The notes under the pieces are model-generated. The model was not told the origin of the DNA. It did no database searches and saw only the letters and a list, made by a program, of their open reading frames with translations. From an uncultured Clostridia bacterium (GTDB lineage Bacteria > Bacillota > Clostridia > TANB77 > CAG-508): 60,976 nucleotides of DNA. Positions 37,179 through 46,440 of this stretch are shown here, piece after piece. The translations under genes and the position numbers were made by a program. Where the stretch lies: positions 1 through 60,976 of the forward strand of contig CALXCF010000009.1 of the NCBI GenBank assembly GCA_944386755.1. The letters run 5' to 3'. Numbering within the stretch: the stretch's first letter is position 1; each line of letters begins with the position of its first letter.

Positions 37179-38387
37179 TTGAAAAATTCTTTTAAAAATC
37201 TTTCTGCTAATTTAGATAATCCAAAGTGGAATAATATTATTTCTAGACAAAAACCTTTATATTCTCGAAGTATGGATACAAGGGATGATTTTGAAAGAGA
37301 TTATACTAGAATTATACATTCAAATAGTTATAGAAGATTAAAACATAAAACACAAGTATTTTTCTCACCTGACAATGACCATATATGTACTCGTATTGAA
37401 CATGTTACACATGTAGATTCTATTAGTTATACAATAGCAAATTATTTAGGTTTGAATACTGAACTTACAAAAGCTATTGCAGTGGCACATGACTTAGGAC
37501 ATAGTCCTTTTGGTCATAGTGGTGAACGAATTTTATCTAGTTTGTCAAAAAGAGATTTAGGTCGTACTTTCTGGCATGAGAAAAATGGTTTAGAATTTGT
37601 TGATAGTGTTGAATTACTTGAAGATAGTGAACGTTATAAGCAAAATTTAAATCTTACATATGGTGTTCGTGATGGTATTATTTCTCATTGTGGAGAGATT
37701 GATGAAAATGGTTTAAAACCAAGAGAAGAATTTATTGATTTAAATGATTATTCTTTTCCTAATCAATTTGCACCATATACTTGGGAGGCTTGTGTTGTAA
37801 AGGTCTCTGATAAAATTTCATATATAGGTCGTGATATTGAAGATGCCATTACTTTAGGTATCTTAGATAATCACTTATCAGAGCTTTCTGATTTACTTCA
37901 AGGTAATTCAGATGTTACTAATTTGAATAATACAAATATTATTAATTATTTAGTAACTGATTTGTGTCAGAATTCTTCTCCTGAAAATGGTATTTGTTTT
38001 TCTGATGCAGCTTTTAATTTATTAAACAAGATTAAAGCTTTTAATTATAAAAATATATATTTATGTAATAAATTACAGGCTTCTAACAGATATTTTGAAT
38101 TGATTATTAAAGAGATTTATAATACTTTAGCTAGTAGTTATGATGGTAAAAATTTCTTGAATTCCGCTAAATCTTTGGAAAAATTTTATCCAAAATTAAG
38201 TAATGGTTTTTATGGATTTTTGGAACTTTATTGTGCAAATATTGATAGAGAAAAGTTAAAATTAAGGAATAATGTTCTTTTTGAAGAAGAGACTATTGAT
38301 AATTTTTACCAAGCAATTTTGTATTATATCGCTGGAATGACCGACCATTTCGCGATGGAAATGTATCAAGAAATAATTGGATTTTAA
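37179..38387 (+). CDS. dgt: Deoxyguanosinetriphosphate triphosphohydrolase-like protein
   Basis: 402 aa. HD-superfamily dNTPase with SNSYRRLKHKTQVF, RIEHVTHVDS (first His), AVAHDLGHSPFGHSGE (His-Asp pair and the conserved Gly-His-Ser segment) and the later DKISYIGRDIEDAI. It hydrolyses dGTP (and often other dNTPs) to nucleoside and triphosphate, helping control the dNTP pool. The start is TTG with GAGAGGA eleven bases upstream. It lies next to the TnpB element and 28 bases before a phosphoesterase gene on the same strand. Confidence 0.92.
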   Translation: MKNSFKNLSANLDNPKWNNIISRQKPLYSRSMDTRDDFERDYTRIIHSNSYRRLKHKTQVFFSPDNDHICTRIEHVTHVDSISYTIANYLGLNTELTKAIAVAHDLGHSPFGHSGERILSSLSKRDLGRTFWHEKNGLEFVDSVELLEDSERYKQNLNLTYGVRDGIISHCGEIDENGLKPREEFIDLNDYSFPNQFAPYTWEACVVKVSDKISYIGRDIEDAITLGILDNHLSELSDLLQGNSDVTNLNNTNIINYLVTDLCQNSSPENGICFSDAAFNLLNKIKAFNYKNIYLCNKLQASNRYFELIIKEIYNTLASSYDGKNFLNSAKSLEKFYPKLSNGFYGFLELYCANIDREKLKLRNNVLFEEETIDNFYQAILYYIAGMTDHFAMEMYQEIIGF

Positions 38388-38415
38388 TGTTCACGAAAGG
38401 AGATGACTGATTATT

Positions 38416-39228
38416 ATGGAGAAAATAGCTATAATTTCAGATGTTCATGCAAATATAACAGCCTTAAATGCTGTTTTAGCTGATATAAATAAACGTAATG
38501 TTAATAAAATTTTTTGTATTGGGGATAGTATTATAAAATGTACTCATCCAGATTTAGTAATTGATAAATTAAGAGAAGTATGCGAAGTTATACTAATTGG
38601 AAATTCGGATTATGCAATTTGTCGTCCTGAAGTTAAAGATCGTAAATTCTGGACTAGAGAAATTATAGGTGAAGAAAGAGCAAATTTTATTTATAATTTG
38701 CCTATTTCTCATGAGTTTTATATGAGTGGACATTTGGTTAGATTATTTCATGCATCACCATATCATTTGGATGATATATTTAATCCTATGTTTACAAATA
38801 AGGGGACAACTTTTTCTGGTAAAGAAATAGAAAATCCTGAAGATTTATTTAAAAATACTGAATTTATTGGTAAAACTGAAAATGATCCTGTTCCAGATGT
38901 AGTTGGTTATGGTCATATTCATACACCTTGTTTAGTTAGATTTAAAAATAAAACTTTATTTAATCCTGGAAGTGTAGGTATTCCAGTTGAAATGATGAAT
39001 TCAGATATTAATGATATTAGTAACAAATTTTCAACTCTTGCATCTTATATTATTATAGAGGGAGATTACAATAGTAAAGATTTAGGCGAAATTTCTTTTC
39101 AATTTGTAAGAGTTCCATATAATATTGAAAAAGAATTAGAAGATTTAGCGGCATCTGATATGCCTAATAAAGATAGAGTTTATAGAAGTTTAAAAGGTGC
39201 ATTGCCAACAAAATATTCTGCAAATTAA
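38416..39228 (+). CDS. Calcineurin-like metallophosphoesterase
   Basis: 270 aa. The metal-binding motifs of the family are visible: DVHANITAL (Asp-x-His, residues 9-11), GDSIIK (the GD motif), GNSD (GNH-like) and GHIHTP (GxH), then NPGSVGIP. It resembles the YfcE/predicted phosphodiesterase group. The 'GNSD' in place of the usual 'GNHD' is common in this subfamily. The substrate is unknown. Ribosome binding site GAAAGGAG. It follows dgt closely, so the two are probably co-transcribed. Confidence 0.9.
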   Translation: MEKIAIISDVHANITALNAVLADINKRNVNKIFCIGDSIIKCTHPDLVIDKLREVCEVILIGNSDYAICRPEVKDRKFWTREIIGEERANFIYNLPISHEFYMSGHLVRLFHASPYHLDDIFNPMFTNKGTTFSGKEIENPEDLFKNTEFIGKTENDPVPDVVGYGHIHTPCLVRFKNKTLFNPGSVGIPVEMMNSDINDISNKFSTLASYIIIEGDYNSKDLGEISFQFVRVPYNIEKELEDLAASDMPNKDRVYRSLKGALPTKYSAN

Positions 39229-39309
39229 ATTATTTATTTATATTTTTTGATGACATAGAATTATTTTTTGCAACCAGGTTTATGCATTTAGAAAGGAATG
39301 AGATAACTT

Positions 39310-40569
39310 ATGGTTGATAAATTACAAAAGGTAAAAAAAATTTTAGATACATATGACCAAATGCATTTAATTCGTTTTTATGATGAATTAGATGCATCTC
39401 AAAAAGAGGCCTTATTAGACCAAATATTATCAATTGACTTTGAACAAATTTTCAAATTATATGATAATTCAATGAAACCGGAAAAATTAGCTCCAAATGA
39501 ATTATCTCCTTTAGAATATTTTATTAAAAATGATTTTACAGAAGAAGAATTTGATAATTATTCTAAAATAGGCGAAAAATTAGTTAAAAATGGTAATTTT
39601 GCAGTTATTACAATGGCTGGAGGTCAAGGGACAAGGCTTGGCTATAAAGGTCCAAAAGGTACTTATAAACTAGACTTTAAACCTAAAAAGAAATCTTTAT
39701 TTCAAATTATGTGTGAAGATATCCAAATAGCTAACGAAAAGTATGGTGTAGTTATTCCTTGGTACATAATGACGAGTGAAGAGAATGATTCTCAAACTAA
39801 GGCTTTTTTTGAAGAGAATAATTATTGGAATTACCCTAAAGAATCTGTTAAGTTCTTTACTCAAGGAAAATTGCCTATAATAACTGTTGATAAAAATTTA
39901 ATTTTGCAAGAACCTTATTTAGTCAAAGAGGCTTCTAATGGTAATGGAAATGTATTTGTTTCTATGAAAAAGCATGGAATATTAGAAGATTTAGAAAAGA
40001 ATAATATAAAATGGGTTTCTTTCGGTGGAATTGATAATGTTTTACTAAAAAATGTTGATACTTTTTTCTTAGGCTTGGCAATTGATAAAAATTATTCTAT
40101 TGCTTCAAAGTCAATTTTTAAACAAAAACCTATGGAAAAGACAGCAGTATATTGTAGGAAATTCGGAAAGCCTTCAATATTGGATTATGATGATATTAGT
40201 ATATCTTTATCAGTTTCTCGTGATATTAATGGTAGATATTTATATAGAGATGCAAATATTTTGTCTCATTTAATGAATATTGATGCTATTAAAAAGGTTT
40301 CTAAACTTAATTTACGTTATCATAGAGCATATAAAAAGAATTCATTTGTAAATGAAGAGGGTATGAAACAAGTTCCTGATGGTCCAAATACTTTTAAATT
40401 TGAAAATTTTATATTTGATGCTTTCTCATATTTTGATGATATGCTTTTACTTAGAGTGAATAGTGATGAAGAGTTTGCTCCAATTAAAGATTTTACTGGT
40501 GTTTATAATCCGGAAACTGCTAAAGAGAAGTATCAAAACTATTGGAATACACATCATTTCGAGTCATAA
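39310..40569 (+). CDS. UDPGP-family UTP-sugar-1-phosphate uridylyltransferase
   Basis: 419 aa. The nucleotide-binding loop is MAGGQGTRLGYKGPKGTYKL (about residues 103-122), the hallmark of the eukaryote-like UDPGP family. The sugar-nucleotide pocket residues lie around GGIDNVLLKNVD and GKPSILDYDDIS. It makes UDP-glucose or UDP-N-acetylhexosamine from UTP and the sugar-1-phosphate; which one is not clear. It lies 81 bases after the phosphoesterase gene and ends with a terminator that overlaps its stop codon. Confidence 0.88.
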   Translation: MVDKLQKVKKILDTYDQMHLIRFYDELDASQKEALLDQILSIDFEQIFKLYDNSMKPEKLAPNELSPLEYFIKNDFTEEEFDNYSKIGEKLVKNGNFAVITMAGGQGTRLGYKGPKGTYKLDFKPKKKSLFQIMCEDIQIANEKYGVVIPWYIMTSEENDSQTKAFFEENNYWNYPKESVKFFTQGKLPIITVDKNLILQEPYLVKEASNGNGNVFVSMKKHGILEDLEKNNIKWVSFGGIDNVLLKNVDTFFLGLAIDKNYSIASKSIFKQKPMEKTAVYCRKFGKPSILDYDDISISLSVSRDINGRYLYRDANILSHLMNIDAIKKVSKLNLRYHRAYKKNSFVNEEGMKQVPDGPNTFKFENFIFDAFSYFDDMLLLRVNSDEEFAPIKDFTGVYNPETAKEKYQNYWNTHHFES

Positions 40570-40592
40570 TTTTATTTGAATTATGACTTTAT
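40562..40592 (+). terminator. Terminator of the UDPGP gene
   Basis: AGTCATAATT pairs with AATTATGACT (10 bp, 7-nt loop), followed by TTATT. The stop codon lies in the first arm. Confidence 0.75.
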
Positions 40593-40611
40593 TAAATTAT
40601 TTTTGCATAAC

Positions 40612-40835
40612 TTAAATATCTGAGGCCATTTTAAGGATGGATTGTTTAATTTAAATTAAGGATGTTTATTTTTTACGTATTAGAATACGTTTTTAGAAAT
40701 AAATAATATAAAAAGACGTAATTAGCATTTTCTTTTGTATATATTATTATTTCTTGCTTATAGGATTTTTTCTATTTGATTCAATTATTTGAATAAAAAT
40801 AGGAATAAAGGATTGTAATGACCTCAGATATTTAA
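40612..40835. repeat. MITE-like element with 14-bp inverted ends
   Basis: TTAAATATCTGAGG (40612-40625) is matched exactly by CCTCAGATATTTAA (40822-40835). The ~196 bases between are non-coding and include an ACGTATTAGAATACGT hairpin and two GGATTGT segments. The rest of this 720-base gap (40836-41252) is very AT-rich, and I see nothing else in it apart from the promoter at its end. Confidence 0.55.
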
Positions 40836-41252
40836 ATCATACAAATTTTATATGTTTATTAGTGAATTTTGTAAGACATATATTTTATATAAATATTATA
40901 AATTAATATGAATTAAAATTGTTTTATTATTTTTTAATTTCTATTTTCAAAATTATTATAGTTTAATTTCCAGTATTTGTCAATTGTTTTTTTGAATTTT
41001 TTATATTTTTTTGTTTTTTTATTCATTTTTTATAAAAATTCGTATGAAATTCATGATTTTTTAACTTTTTTTATTCGTTTTACAAATTTCGATGGATTAT
41101 GACATTCCATATATGTTATATTAATATTAATTAAAATAATATTATTTTAATTAGTTATTTTAATCTTTTATATTACTAATTTAGTTTTGAGTTATGTTAC
41201 ATCTATTATAGTAGTAACTATTATTCTATAATTACTGCTATTTTTCTTTTGA

Positions 41253-41282
41253 TTGCCTACTCCCTATACTTTATGTTATACT
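41253..41282 (+). promoter_or_regulatory. Promoter placed almost at the start codon of the radical SAM gene
   Basis: TTGCCT (41253-41258), 18-base spacer and TATACT (41277-41282). The predicted transcript start is within about 3 bases of the ATG at 41292, and no Shine-Dalgarno sequence is seen, so the message may be leaderless. Confidence 0.5.
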
Positions 41283-41291
41283 ATTTATATT

Positions 41292-42206
41292 ATGAAAGAA
41301 AGATATTATAAACTAAGTGAATTTTTAATAGAAACATTTGGAGAAAAGGTTCAAAAAATATGTATTGATGGTGGATTTACATGTCCTAATCGTGATGGAA
41401 AGGTTTCATATGGTGGATGCATTTTTTGTAGTGAAAAAGGATCTGGCGAACATCTTAATTCTAATGAAAATATTACAAATCAAGTCAAGGACTTTTTAAC
41501 GAGTTATAAAGCCGAAAGAGCAAATAAATTTATTGCATACTTTCAAAATTTCAGTAATACTTATGATACAATAGATAACTTGAAAAAGAAATATGATGCA
41601 GCATTAATTAGTGAGAAAATTGTTGGTCTAGCTGTTGCAACAAGACCTGATTGCATTAATGAAGATGTTGTAAAACTTTTAAAAAGTTATTTTGATAAGT
41701 ATTATGTATGGGTAGAGCTTGGCTTGCAAACATCAAATGATAAGACAGGTAAGTTGATTAATCGTGGTTATGATAACAAACAATTTTTTGAAGCTGTTAC
41801 TTTGCTTAGAAATTCTGGAATAGATGTTGTTGTACATATTATGGTTGGGCTTCCAAATGAGACTTTTGAAGATTTAAAAAATACAATTAATTTTATAAAT
41901 AGTATTGATATTCAAGGTATTAAGATACATTCTACATATGTTGTTAAAGATACATATCTTGCTAAAATGTACGAGAATGGAAAATATACCCCTTTAACTT
42001 ATGATGAATATATGGATTATCTTTGTTATATTATAACTCATCTTAGACCTAATATTGTTGTTCACCGTATTTCTGGAGATGCACCGAAAGAGTTGCTTAT
42101 CGCTCCTAGTTGGGATGTTCATAAAAAGTGGGTTATGAATGGTTTGTTCAAACGTATGAATGAAGAAAATTTAACACAAGGAATGTTTTTTAAAGCTGGA
42201 ACTTAA
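41292..42206 (+). CDS. YtqA/TIGR01212-type radical SAM protein
   Basis: 304 aa from the ATG chosen (MKERYYKLSEFLIETFGEK). The [4Fe-4S]-binding cysteines are in CIDGGFTCPNRDGKVSYGGCIFC, with the typical YtqA order C-x5-C...C-x2-C. The family core continues with FIAYFQNFSNTYD, GLAVATRPDCI, WVELGLQTSND and HIMVGLPNET. The exact reaction is not known to me. An upstream TTG would add 13 residues but is part of the apparent promoter. The gene ends in a terminator shared with the convergent tspO gene. Confidence 0.92.
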   Translation: MKERYYKLSEFLIETFGEKVQKICIDGGFTCPNRDGKVSYGGCIFCSEKGSGEHLNSNENITNQVKDFLTSYKAERANKFIAYFQNFSNTYDTIDNLKKKYDAALISEKIVGLAVATRPDCINEDVVKLLKSYFDKYYVWVELGLQTSNDKTGKLINRGYDNKQFFEAVTLLRNSGIDVVVHIMVGLPNETFEDLKNTINFINSIDIQGIKIHSTYVVKDTYLAKMYENGKYTPLTYDEYMDYLCYIITHLRPNIVVHRISGDAPKELLIAPSWDVHKKWVMNGLFKRMNEENLTQGMFFKAGT

Positions 42207-42220
42207 TTAGCTCCAGCTTT
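42192..42220. terminator. Bidirectional terminator between the radical SAM gene and tspO
   Basis: AAAGCTGGA (42192-42200) pairs with TCCAGCTTT (42212-42220), with T or A runs at both sides. Both stop codons lie in or next to it. Confidence 0.85.
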
Positions 42221-42678
42221 TATCCATTTAGCACGTATACTCCTATTGTTAAATAAGTTGCAAATATTGTCCATATAATATATGGGATTTGTAATATTCC
42301 TGCCAACTTATTTTTCTTATAAAACAGTATTGTCATATAGATTACTAGAATTAGCAAAACTATTATCCAAATTATAGCTATAAATCTCCATTTAAATGCA
42401 AAAAATATAATTGGCCACGTAACATTTGTTAATAATTGCGTATAATAGACTGATTTTACTTTATCATCAACTAAATTATTTGTTTTCAATATTCCATATG
42501 ATATTCCCATTAAAATGTATAGTACAGTCCATACTATTGGAAATAATATAGCTGGTGGTGAAAGTGGTGGTTTATTAATTATATCGTAGTCCATGAAGTT
42601 TGATATTATTAGTCCAACAATTCCTCCTAATATTACCGGTATTAGTATTGATTTGATAAATTCTATAGTTTTATTCAT
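42220..42678 (-). CDS. tspO: TspO/MBR family membrane protein
   Basis: 152 aa, five membrane helices as in TspO. The signature PPLSPPAILFPIVWTVLYILMGIS and the conserved QLLTNVTWPIIFFAFKWR and WTIFATYL segments are present. TspO proteins bind tetrapyrroles and cholesterol-like ligands in the membrane; the role in anaerobic bacteria is uncertain. Single gene, convergent with the radical SAM gene. Confidence 0.93.
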   Translation of the reverse strand: MNKTIEFIKSILIPVILGGIVGLIISNFMDYDIINKPPLSPPAILFPIVWTVLYILMGISYGILKTNNLVDDKVKSVYYTQLLTNVTWPIIFFAFKWRFIAIIWIIVLLILVIYMTILFYKKNKLAGILQIPYIIWTIFATYLTIGVYVLNG

Positions 42679-42805
42679 TTAAAACTTTCCTCCTTCTATG
42701 GTATCGTGTTTAAATTTTAGTAAAAGTATTTCTCAAAATCCAAAAATAGCGATAGTAAATATGTATCTACTACCACTATTATATTTTATAAATTTATTTT
42801 TATTC

Positions 42806-43594
42806 TTAAACTCCAACACTCATAGTTTCTGGTAATGTTGAGCCACCATCTATTACAAAACTTTGTCCTGTAATATATGATGCTTCATTACTTGCTAAAA
42901 ATGCTGCTAATTCTCCTAATTCTTCTATTGTCCCTAACCTCTTCATTGGTATTCCATCAGCTATTCCTTTAACTACAGATGCAGGATTTTCACTATCTGA
43001 ATCTTTTGCTATTCCTTCTACCATTGGTGTCATTATATATCCTGGAAGAATTGCATTAACACGTATTCCTTTTTCTACCACTTCTGCTGCCAAACCTTTT
43101 GTAAAACCTAATAGAGCTGCTTTAGTTGTGGCATATGCTACTTCTCCACTATCTGCTACCATTGGACCTGTTACTGATGAAAGATTTACTATCGCACCAT
43201 CTTTTGGCATATATTTTAAAACTTCTTGAGACATATTCCATGTACCTTTTATATTTATATCAAAATGGAAATCTCTTATTTCATCAGTTGTCTCTTCAAA
43301 AGGTGTTAGTTTTGCAACTCCTGCATTATTTACTAATATATCTATTTTTTTATACTTCTCTACTACTTTTTTCATACATTCATTTATCTTATTTCTATCT
43401 CTAATATCAACTGAATATCCTTCTACATCATAAACATCTTCTCTTAATTTTTGCAAAGTTTCTTCTAATTTATCAGAATAATCAAAAATGATAACCTTTG
43501 CTCCATATTTTAAAAATACCTTTACAATACCTAATCCATTGCCCATTGCTCCACCTGTTACAATTGCAACCTTATCTTTTAATTTCATATTCAA
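42806..43594 (-). CDS. ucpA: SDR oxidoreductase, UcpA type
   Basis: 262 aa. SDR with TGGAMGNGLGI cofactor loop, NNAG (residues 90-93), catalytic Ser in LSSVTGPMV and Tyr-x-x-x-Lys in AYATTKA. Several blocks follow enterobacterial UcpA closely: RDFHFDINIKGTWN, SSVTGPMVADSGEVAYATTKAA, RVNAILPGYIMTPM and the ending DGGSTLPETMSVGV. UcpA is an SDR linked to furfural tolerance; its natural substrate is not known to me. Such similarity to a proteobacterial protein may reflect transfer or a widespread family. Confidence 0.85.
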   Translation of the reverse strand: MNMKLKDKVAIVTGGAMGNGLGIVKVFLKYGAKVIIFDYSDKLEETLQKLREDVYDVEGYSVDIRDRNKINECMKKVVEKYKKIDILVNNAGVAKLTPFEETTDEIRDFHFDINIKGTWNMSQEVLKYMPKDGAIVNLSSVTGPMVADSGEVAYATTKAALLGFTKGLAAEVVEKGIRVNAILPGYIMTPMVEGIAKDSDSENPASVVKGIADGIPMKRLGTIEELGELAAFLASNEASYITGQSFVIDGGSTLPETMSVGV

Positions 43595-43635
43595 ATCACT
43601 CCTTTACTTTTTATGATTCGATTTTATCATTTAAA

Positions 43636-45108
43636 TTATACATTTTCAATAATCATATTACTATTTTCTTTTACCTGTTTTTCAATTTCTTCTGCTCGGT
43701 ATGAACTTATTTTGTATTCATTTTTATTATCAAATTTTATTGCTATGTATTTTGTATAGTTGTCTTCGCTAGGTTTTCCATATTCATTTATGATTATACT
43801 TGCTTTATATTTATTTAATGTATCAAATGTGTTCATGAATCCCATTCCTGTACCACCATTGTCTGCATGTGTTGTGCTTGGTGTTTGTCCAAGATTTTGT
43901 AATGTTTTTATTTCAAATTCTATTCCTGTGTCATAGATGTAGATGCTATAAAATCCATCTATTAATCCTAATTTTACAAGGATGCTTCTATTTATATTTT
44001 CAGAGTAGTTTATTGCTATTATTGCATTTTTGATATGGTCTGCAAGTAGGATTTCTAAATTTTCTTTTGCTATAAATTTATTTACCATGTGATGTATGTT
44101 TCCGTTTACTTGTAATTCAAAATTTATTTTGTTCTTTTCACATTCTGATTGCATGTATTTTAACATGTCATCGATTTCTTCTATGTTGGTTTTTGTTAGT
44201 TCTATTGTTGTATCTTCATTTTGTATTTGTTTTGAGATTTCTTTTATTTTATCTTTGATGTCTATTTCCTCTGCTATTTCATTGTTTAATAGTAGTTGGT
44301 TTAGTTTGTATTCTAATGCTTTTTGTTTGTGTGCTATTGAATGACTTTTCTTGCTGAAGTTTAGGTTTTCTTGTTCTAATTCTGTTATTTCTTTCTTCGC
44401 TTTTTCTAACTCTTCTTTTGTTTCTTCTAGTTCTTTTTGTTGTAGTTTTTGCTTGTAGTATAGTTGTAATGATTTTTGTATTGTGATGAACATGATGATG
44501 GCGAATATGACAAGTGCAATAAAAGTATTAAGCTTTACTCCTATATCTAAATTTATAAATGTACTAAAGGAAAATATTATTATCAAACTGATATTTAAAA
44601 TTAAAATATCAAAAAAGTTGTTATTTCTTTTTTCCTTTAGAAATGTTATTCCGTATTTTGTTTTCTTAAATTTCATTATTATATTTACAAGAATAATATA
44701 TATAGTAAATATTATTATAAAATTTATATATTCGCTATTTATTCTTATCAACTTGTAAAAAATAAAATCTAATATAATTGCTACTAAATATATACAATAA
44801 TTTATGCTTAATGAAAGACCATTTATCACTATTGAATATCCAATTCCACTTTTTGTTAATATTGAAAACATTAATGATAAAGAAAATATTAAACATATTA
44901 TTATACTACTATGATTAGCTTTCATTTTTATTACACAGCAAATTATTGCCGTAATGTAAATTCCAATAAGTACAATTATTATCTTCTTTTTATTTTCTTT
45001 TATACCTGATATTTTTATACTAATAATATAAGTGCATAATCCAATTATAATAAATTTTAATATATAGATGACTAAATTTATATTTCCTATCCATTCATTT
45101 TCCTGCAA
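43636..45108 (-). CDS. AgrC-like GHKL sensor histidine kinase
   Basis: 490 aa. Six or so membrane helices fill the first ~215 residues, as in peptide-sensing AgrC-type kinases. A coiled coil (220-255) leads to KKSHSIAHKQKALEYKLNQL, with the likely phospho-accepting His in SHSIAHK. The ATP-binding GHKL domain has the N-box (LLADHIKNAIIAI) and G-boxes (YDTGIEFE, NGGTGMGFMNTF). The gene follows, by about 160 bases, an ORF for a 16-residue peptide with a strong ribosome binding site, and lies downstream of a Spo0A-like regulator. It may sense that peptide, but no AgrB-type processing protein is seen nearby. Confidence 0.88.
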   Translation of the reverse strand: MQENEWIGNINLVIYILKFIIIGLCTYIISIKISGIKENKKKIIIVLIGIYITAIICCVIKMKANHSSIIICLIFSLSLMFSILTKSGIGYSIVINGLSLSINYCIYLVAIILDFIFYKLIRINSEYINFIIIFTIYIILVNIIMKFKKTKYGITFLKEKRNNNFFDILILNISLIIIFSFSTFINLDIGVKLNTFIALVIFAIIMFITIQKSLQLYYKQKLQQKELEETKEELEKAKKEITELEQENLNFSKKSHSIAHKQKALEYKLNQLLLNNEIAEEIDIKDKIKEISKQIQNEDTTIELTKTNIEEIDDMLKYMQSECEKNKINFELQVNGNIHHMVNKFIAKENLEILLADHIKNAIIAINYSENINRSILVKLGLIDGFYSIYIYDTGIEFEIKTLQNLGQTPSTTHADNGGTGMGFMNTFDTLNKYKASIIINEYGKPSEDNYTKYIAIKFDNKNEYKISSYRAEEIEKQVKENSNMIIENV

Positions 45109-45265
45109 TGTATGCTCCTCCTTTTAAGTTTCGAAATAATTTAAAATAATTATATAATAAACAAACTATATGTTCAACTAAAAAACAAAATAAGACTTAA
45201 GTTACCATTGTAATCTTAAATCTTATTTAAAAAACTTTTAAGGATTCTTTTATAATATTAAAAAT

Positions 45266-45316
45266 TTATCCTAACCAATGAGTAAGCCATTCCATTAATT
45301 CATCTATCCAATCCAT
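45266..45316 (-). CDS. 16-residue amphipathic peptide, candidate signal
   Basis: The ORF encodes MDWIDELMEWLTHWLG. It is preceded by AAAGGTGGTGATAAGG, a strong ribosome binding site, immediately before the ATG. Three Trp and alternating acidic/hydrophobic residues make an amphipathic helix, similar in style to phenol-soluble modulins or linear signal peptides. It lies between the terminator of the regulator gene and the membrane kinase gene, on the same strand as both, so it probably begins the kinase transcript. It has no cysteine, so a thiolactone is excluded. Too short to rule out chance. Confidence 0.55.
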   Translation of the reverse strand: MDWIDELMEWLTHWLG

Positions 45317-45440
45317 CCTTATCACCACCTTTTTCCTTCGTTTCCTTTTTTTCTTGACAATAAAAAAATATCATTGCATCATTCGAAAACACTGGAATTT
45401 TCTGATAGAAAAAAATGGTGAAATTTGGTGAAAAAAGTCG

Positions 45441-45484
45441 AAAAAATACCACAACATTAAAATTTCATTTAACATTGCGGTATT
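45441..45484 (-). terminator. Terminator of the Spo0A-like regulator gene
   Basis: On the minus strand AATACCGCAATGTTAAA pairs with TTTTAATGTTGTGGTATT (one mismatched pair), followed by TTTTT. An AGTCGAA sequence on the plus strand overlaps its edge (45436-45442) and is one base off a Spo0A box (TGTCGAA). Confidence 0.85.
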
Positions 45485-45503
45485 AGGCTTTTTAATTTAA
45501 TTT

Positions 45504-46304
45504 TTACATTTGTTTTATTGCTTTCTTTTTATAATGATAGATTAACTGCATTGGTGTAGGCATTCCTCTGTCTGAATCAATATGTCCTTGATAATATTGT
45601 TCTAAATCTTCATAAGGCATACTATTCCATGCATGAGCAATTGCATTTTGCATTCCATTAGTAATTGTAGTATTAGATTTATTATATTTATTTGCAATTA
45701 TTGTAACAAGATTATCATCATGTATATTATTACCATCATCATTTTCGACTAAATACATAATTGCATCATGTATGTATTCTCTTCCAACATACTTTGATGT
45801 TATTCCTATAAGTTCTAATTCATCATCTATAAAATCTGAAATTCTTTCTTTATTATCTTTCATTTCTTCTTTTAGTGTTTCTATAGTTCTTTCTGGTTCA
45901 GCTTGTCTATATGTAATAAACCTATTAAATACATAATTGGCTGAATAATTTGCTTGACCTTTATAAAGTATTACATCAACACCTTGTCTATGGAGAATAT
46001 TGTATGTTCTTTTCGAATTTATATGAGTTGTTACAATTACTATTGGCTCATAATTTAAATTTAATTTCTTTAAATTATTTATGAAATCTAAAGAATCTGT
46101 ATTTCCAGTTGCACTATTATTTAATTCTAAATCTAATACTATTCCATCTGGACGTTTTATTTTTGTTTCTCTTAATCCTTTTACATCTGAATCTGTTATT
46201 TCTACTATTTCAATATCTTCTCTTGTCTTAGCACATTCAATAAAATTATTGCAGTCTTCTAAATCATCTTCTATGATTAATATTTTCATGGGTTTAGTAT
46301 TCAT
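45504..46304 (-). CDS. Response regulator with Spo0A-like DNA-binding domain
   Basis: 266 aa. The receiver domain (residues 6-130) has EDD near the N-terminus and the likely phospho-acceptor Asp in GIVLDLELN (about 58), then VTTH and K in YKGQ. The C-terminal part (165-266: YVGREYIHDAIMYLVEND, IANKYNKSNTTITNGMQNAIAHAW, RGMPTPMQLIYHY) resembles the Spo0A C-terminal domain, including the helix that reads 0A boxes. It is not the Spo0A master regulator itself by length and divergence. The ribosome binding site is AAAGGAGG. It is divergent from an XRE gene, and its likely partner is the GHKL kinase downstream. Confidence 0.82.
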   Translation of the reverse strand: MNTKPMKILIIEDDLEDCNNFIECAKTREDIEIVEITDSDVKGLRETKIKRPDGIVLDLELNNSATGNTDSLDFINNLKKLNLNYEPIVIVTTHINSKRTYNILHRQGVDVILYKGQANYSANYVFNRFITYRQAEPERTIETLKEEMKDNKERISDFIDDELELIGITSKYVGREYIHDAIMYLVENDDGNNIHDDNLVTIIANKYNKSNTTITNGMQNAIAHAWNSMPYEDLEQYYQGHIDSDRGMPTPMQLIYHYKKKAIKQM

Positions 46305-46340
46305 ACGTTTCCTCCTTTACACTAATTTACACTCATAATA

Positions 46341-46390
46341 TACCATATTTTCTCATAAAATACCATAATTTTACGTTATATTCTACCATG
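46341..46390. promoter_or_regulatory. TACCAT direct repeats between the two regulator genes
   Basis: TACCATA, TACCATA and TACCATG start at 46341, 46361 and 46384, spaced 20 and 23 bases, about two helical turns. They occupy the 136-base divergent promoter region of the Spo0A-like and XRE regulators, so one of these may bind them. Confidence 0.5.
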
Positions 46391-46440
46391 TCATTGTATG
46401 TCTTATATTGTAAAATTATTTATATAGGAGTTGATTTTTG

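Noticed and set aside
45266..45316. An AgrD-type cyclic autoinducer
   Set aside because: The peptide has no Cys or Ser at a ring position and is far shorter than AgrD precursors; no AgrB gene is nearby.
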